NCBI GenBank assembly: GCA_002329675.1
Contig: DCUA01000070.1
Location: 1 to 7,319 of the forward strand
Direction: 5' to 3'
Source: Firmicutes bacterium UBA1426
Lineage (GTDB): Bacteria; Bacillota; Clostridia; Peptostreptococcales; Anaerovoracaceae
Length of the DNA: 7,319 bases
Shown: positions 6,208 to 7,319 of the stretch, one piece after another
Layout of the letters: each line of letters begins with the position of its first letter
Numbering within the stretch: position 1 is the first letter of the stretch
Notes under the pieces: generated by a model
Databases searched by the model: none
What the model saw: the letters and a program-made list of their open reading frames with translations, nothing else
What the model was told of the DNA's origin: nothing
Made by a program: the position numbers and the translations under genes

Positions 6208-7319
6208 TATTTCAAAGCCTCGATAATTCTCCGGATAGAACGCTCCGTCTCAAAGCGAACCTTTTCCATGTCTATTGTAGGGAAATTACCATCCCTGTAA
6301 AGTACGTTCCCGTCCACCATGGTAAGGATCACATCGCTCCCGGAGGCGGAATATACAAGGTTGTTTGCCAGGTCATGAGCCGGATACATGTAAGGTCCTG
6401 AAACGTCCAAAACGATCAGGTCGGCTTTCATGCCTTCCTTCAGCAGTCCCGCATCCTCTCTCCCCTGCCCCAGGGCTCCTGCCCGGGTACCGGCATAAAG
6501 AGTCTGCCTGGGAGTTGTCAGCCTGGGATCTCTGAATTTTTCTTTATGGACCAAACCGAAGAACTTCATTTCTTCAATGAAGTTCAGACTGTTGTTACTG
6601 GCAACGCTGTCAGTACCGATGGCTACATTGATCCCTTCTTCCAGCAGCCTGGGAACGTTGCAGACACCGCTGGCAAGCTTCAGGTTGCTGATGGGATTGC
6701 TGGCCACTGTGACCCCTTTATCTTTAAGGATATGAAAATCATCACCTTCGATGTACACGCAATGAGCTGCAGTGGTCTTGCTGTCCAGAAGACCCAGGTC
6801 ATTGAAGTATTCTGCGGGAGTTTTCCCCTGATGCCTCTCCTTGCACCCCTCATGCTCATCTCTGGTTTCTGAAAGGTGGATGTGCATCCGCGTTCCAAGT
6901 TCTTTTGTGAACTCTGCCAGTTGGGCAACAATCTTCGGATTGGAGGTATATTCTGCGTGAAGGCTCATGTCAATACGGATCCTGCCTTCCCCGCTTTCAT
7001 TATATTGCTCATATAGGTCTTTTGATTCCTGATAAGCCGGAAGTTCTTTGAGATCCTGGTCGGTAAAGCAGGTGATCCCTCTGCCGATATTGGCCTTTGC
7101 ACCGCTTTCTAAGAAAGCTTCCGCCATCGAGTCACAGAAGTAGTACATGTCCGTGGTGGATACGATCCCAAAACGGAGCGATTCCGCAATCCCCAGGAGT
7201 GTAGCATAGTAAACATCGTTCCCCGTCAAATGTGCCTCAAAGGGAAAGATGCGCTTGTTGAGCCAATCCTGCAAAGACAGACTCTCTCCGTAACCTCTCA
7301 TCAGTGTCATGGGCGTGTG
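6207..7319 (-). CDS. Amidohydrolase of the SsnA/MtaD type (probable MTA/SAH or related adenosine deaminase), N-terminus off window
   Basis: The window holds the last 370 residues; the first codons at the edge read HTPMTLMRGYGES, so the gene is cut at the second His of the HxH metal motif, and roughly 60 residues are missing compared with the usual 430. The downstream active-site pattern is complete: FPFEA (substrate Glu), HIHLSE (substrate/acid-base His), AAHCVYIEGDD (metal His) and IGTDSVASNNSLN (metal Asp). NPISNLKLASG and the late GMKADLIVLD segment are typical of this subgroup. Characterised relatives such as T. maritima TM0936 deaminate 5'-methylthioadenosine, S-adenosylhomocysteine and adenosine; others act on 5'-deoxyadenosine or guanine-like rings. 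The exact substrate cannot be read here. A cytoplasmic metalloenzyme (Zn or Fe). It is the first visible gene of the coupled unit with the flippase and mazG; whether an upstream gene or promoter lies beyond the edge is not visible. Confidence 0.93.
   Translation of the reverse strand, partial: HTPMTLMRGYGESLSLQDWLNKRIFPFEAHLTGNDVYYATLLGIAESLRFGIVSTTDMYYFCDSMAEAFLESGAKANIGRGITCFTDQDLKELPAYQESKDLYEQYNESGEGRIRIDMSLHAEYTSNPKIVAQLAEFTKELGTRMHIHLSETRDEHEGCKERHQGKTPAEYFNDLGLLDSKTTAAHCVYIEGDDFHILKDKGVTVASNPISNLKLASGVCNVPRLLEEGINVAIGTDSVASNNSLNFIEEMKFFGLVHKEKFRDPRLTTPRQTLYAGTRAGALGQGREDAGLLKEGMKADLIVLDVSGPYMYPAHDLANNLVYSASGSDVILTMVDGNVLYRDGNFPTIDMEKVRFETERSIRRIIEALK

Noticed and set aside
6680..6931. 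83-codon minus-strand open frame inside the amidohydrolase gene
   Set aside because: Wrong frame within a gene that has intact catalytic motifs; no support of its own.
1..7319. CRISPR arrays, tRNA/rRNA genes, insertion sequences, prophage or defence genes
   Set aside because: No spaced direct repeats, cloverleaf-like sequences, transposase or integrase motifs or terminal inverted repeats were seen on either strand; by eye, nearly all bases fall in recognisable metabolic or housekeeping genes.

Overview
The window reads as a piece of a low-to-mid GC, anaerobic Firmicutes (Clostridia) chromosome. The evidence is the gene set: a SpoVB/YabM-like MOP flippase next to MazG, HU and the small S4 protein RqcP (the yab neighbourhood of Bacillota), plus an oxygen-sensitive type of 2-hydroxyacyl-CoA dehydratase activator with two partner proteins. 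All seven supported genes are on the minus strand, so transcription runs from the right edge to the left edge. I cannot fix genus or sporulation ability.

Right half (7319 to 3422, minus): an amidohydrolase of the SsnA/MtaD (5'-methylthioadenosine/S-adenosylhomocysteine deaminase) type, cut by the right edge exactly at the second His of its HxH motif; a 541-residue polytopic flippase-family protein; a two-domain MazG NTP pyrophosphohydrolase; and HU. The first three are joined by two identical TAATG stop/start junctions, so they are almost certainly one translationally coupled unit. HU follows after 72 bases with a strong Shine-Dalgarno (SD) sequence and a GTG start, and ends at a good intrinsic terminator (3372-3395). 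RqcP (3328-3086) follows with a consensus SD. The logic of this half is housekeeping: cleaning of modified nucleosides and nucleotides, envelope precursor export, nucleoid structure and ribosome quality control.

Left half (3085 to 1, minus): a 113-base gap holds a strong hairpin (3013-3051) and a plausible promoter just ahead of it. After it come three overlapping genes: a 323-aa DUF2229/COG3580-type protein, a 372-aa COG3581-type protein, and an ATPase activator of the BadF/BadG/BcrA/BcrD (ASKHA) family that runs off the left edge. Together they look like a split-gene version of an 'archerase' system, in which ATP hydrolysis drives low-potential single-electron transfer from a [4Fe-4S] activator to a cysteine-rich partner. 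The substrate is not evident. This is the least understood part of the window.

There are no tRNA, rRNA, CRISPR, insertion-sequence or phage signals. No gap between genes exceeds 300 bases.
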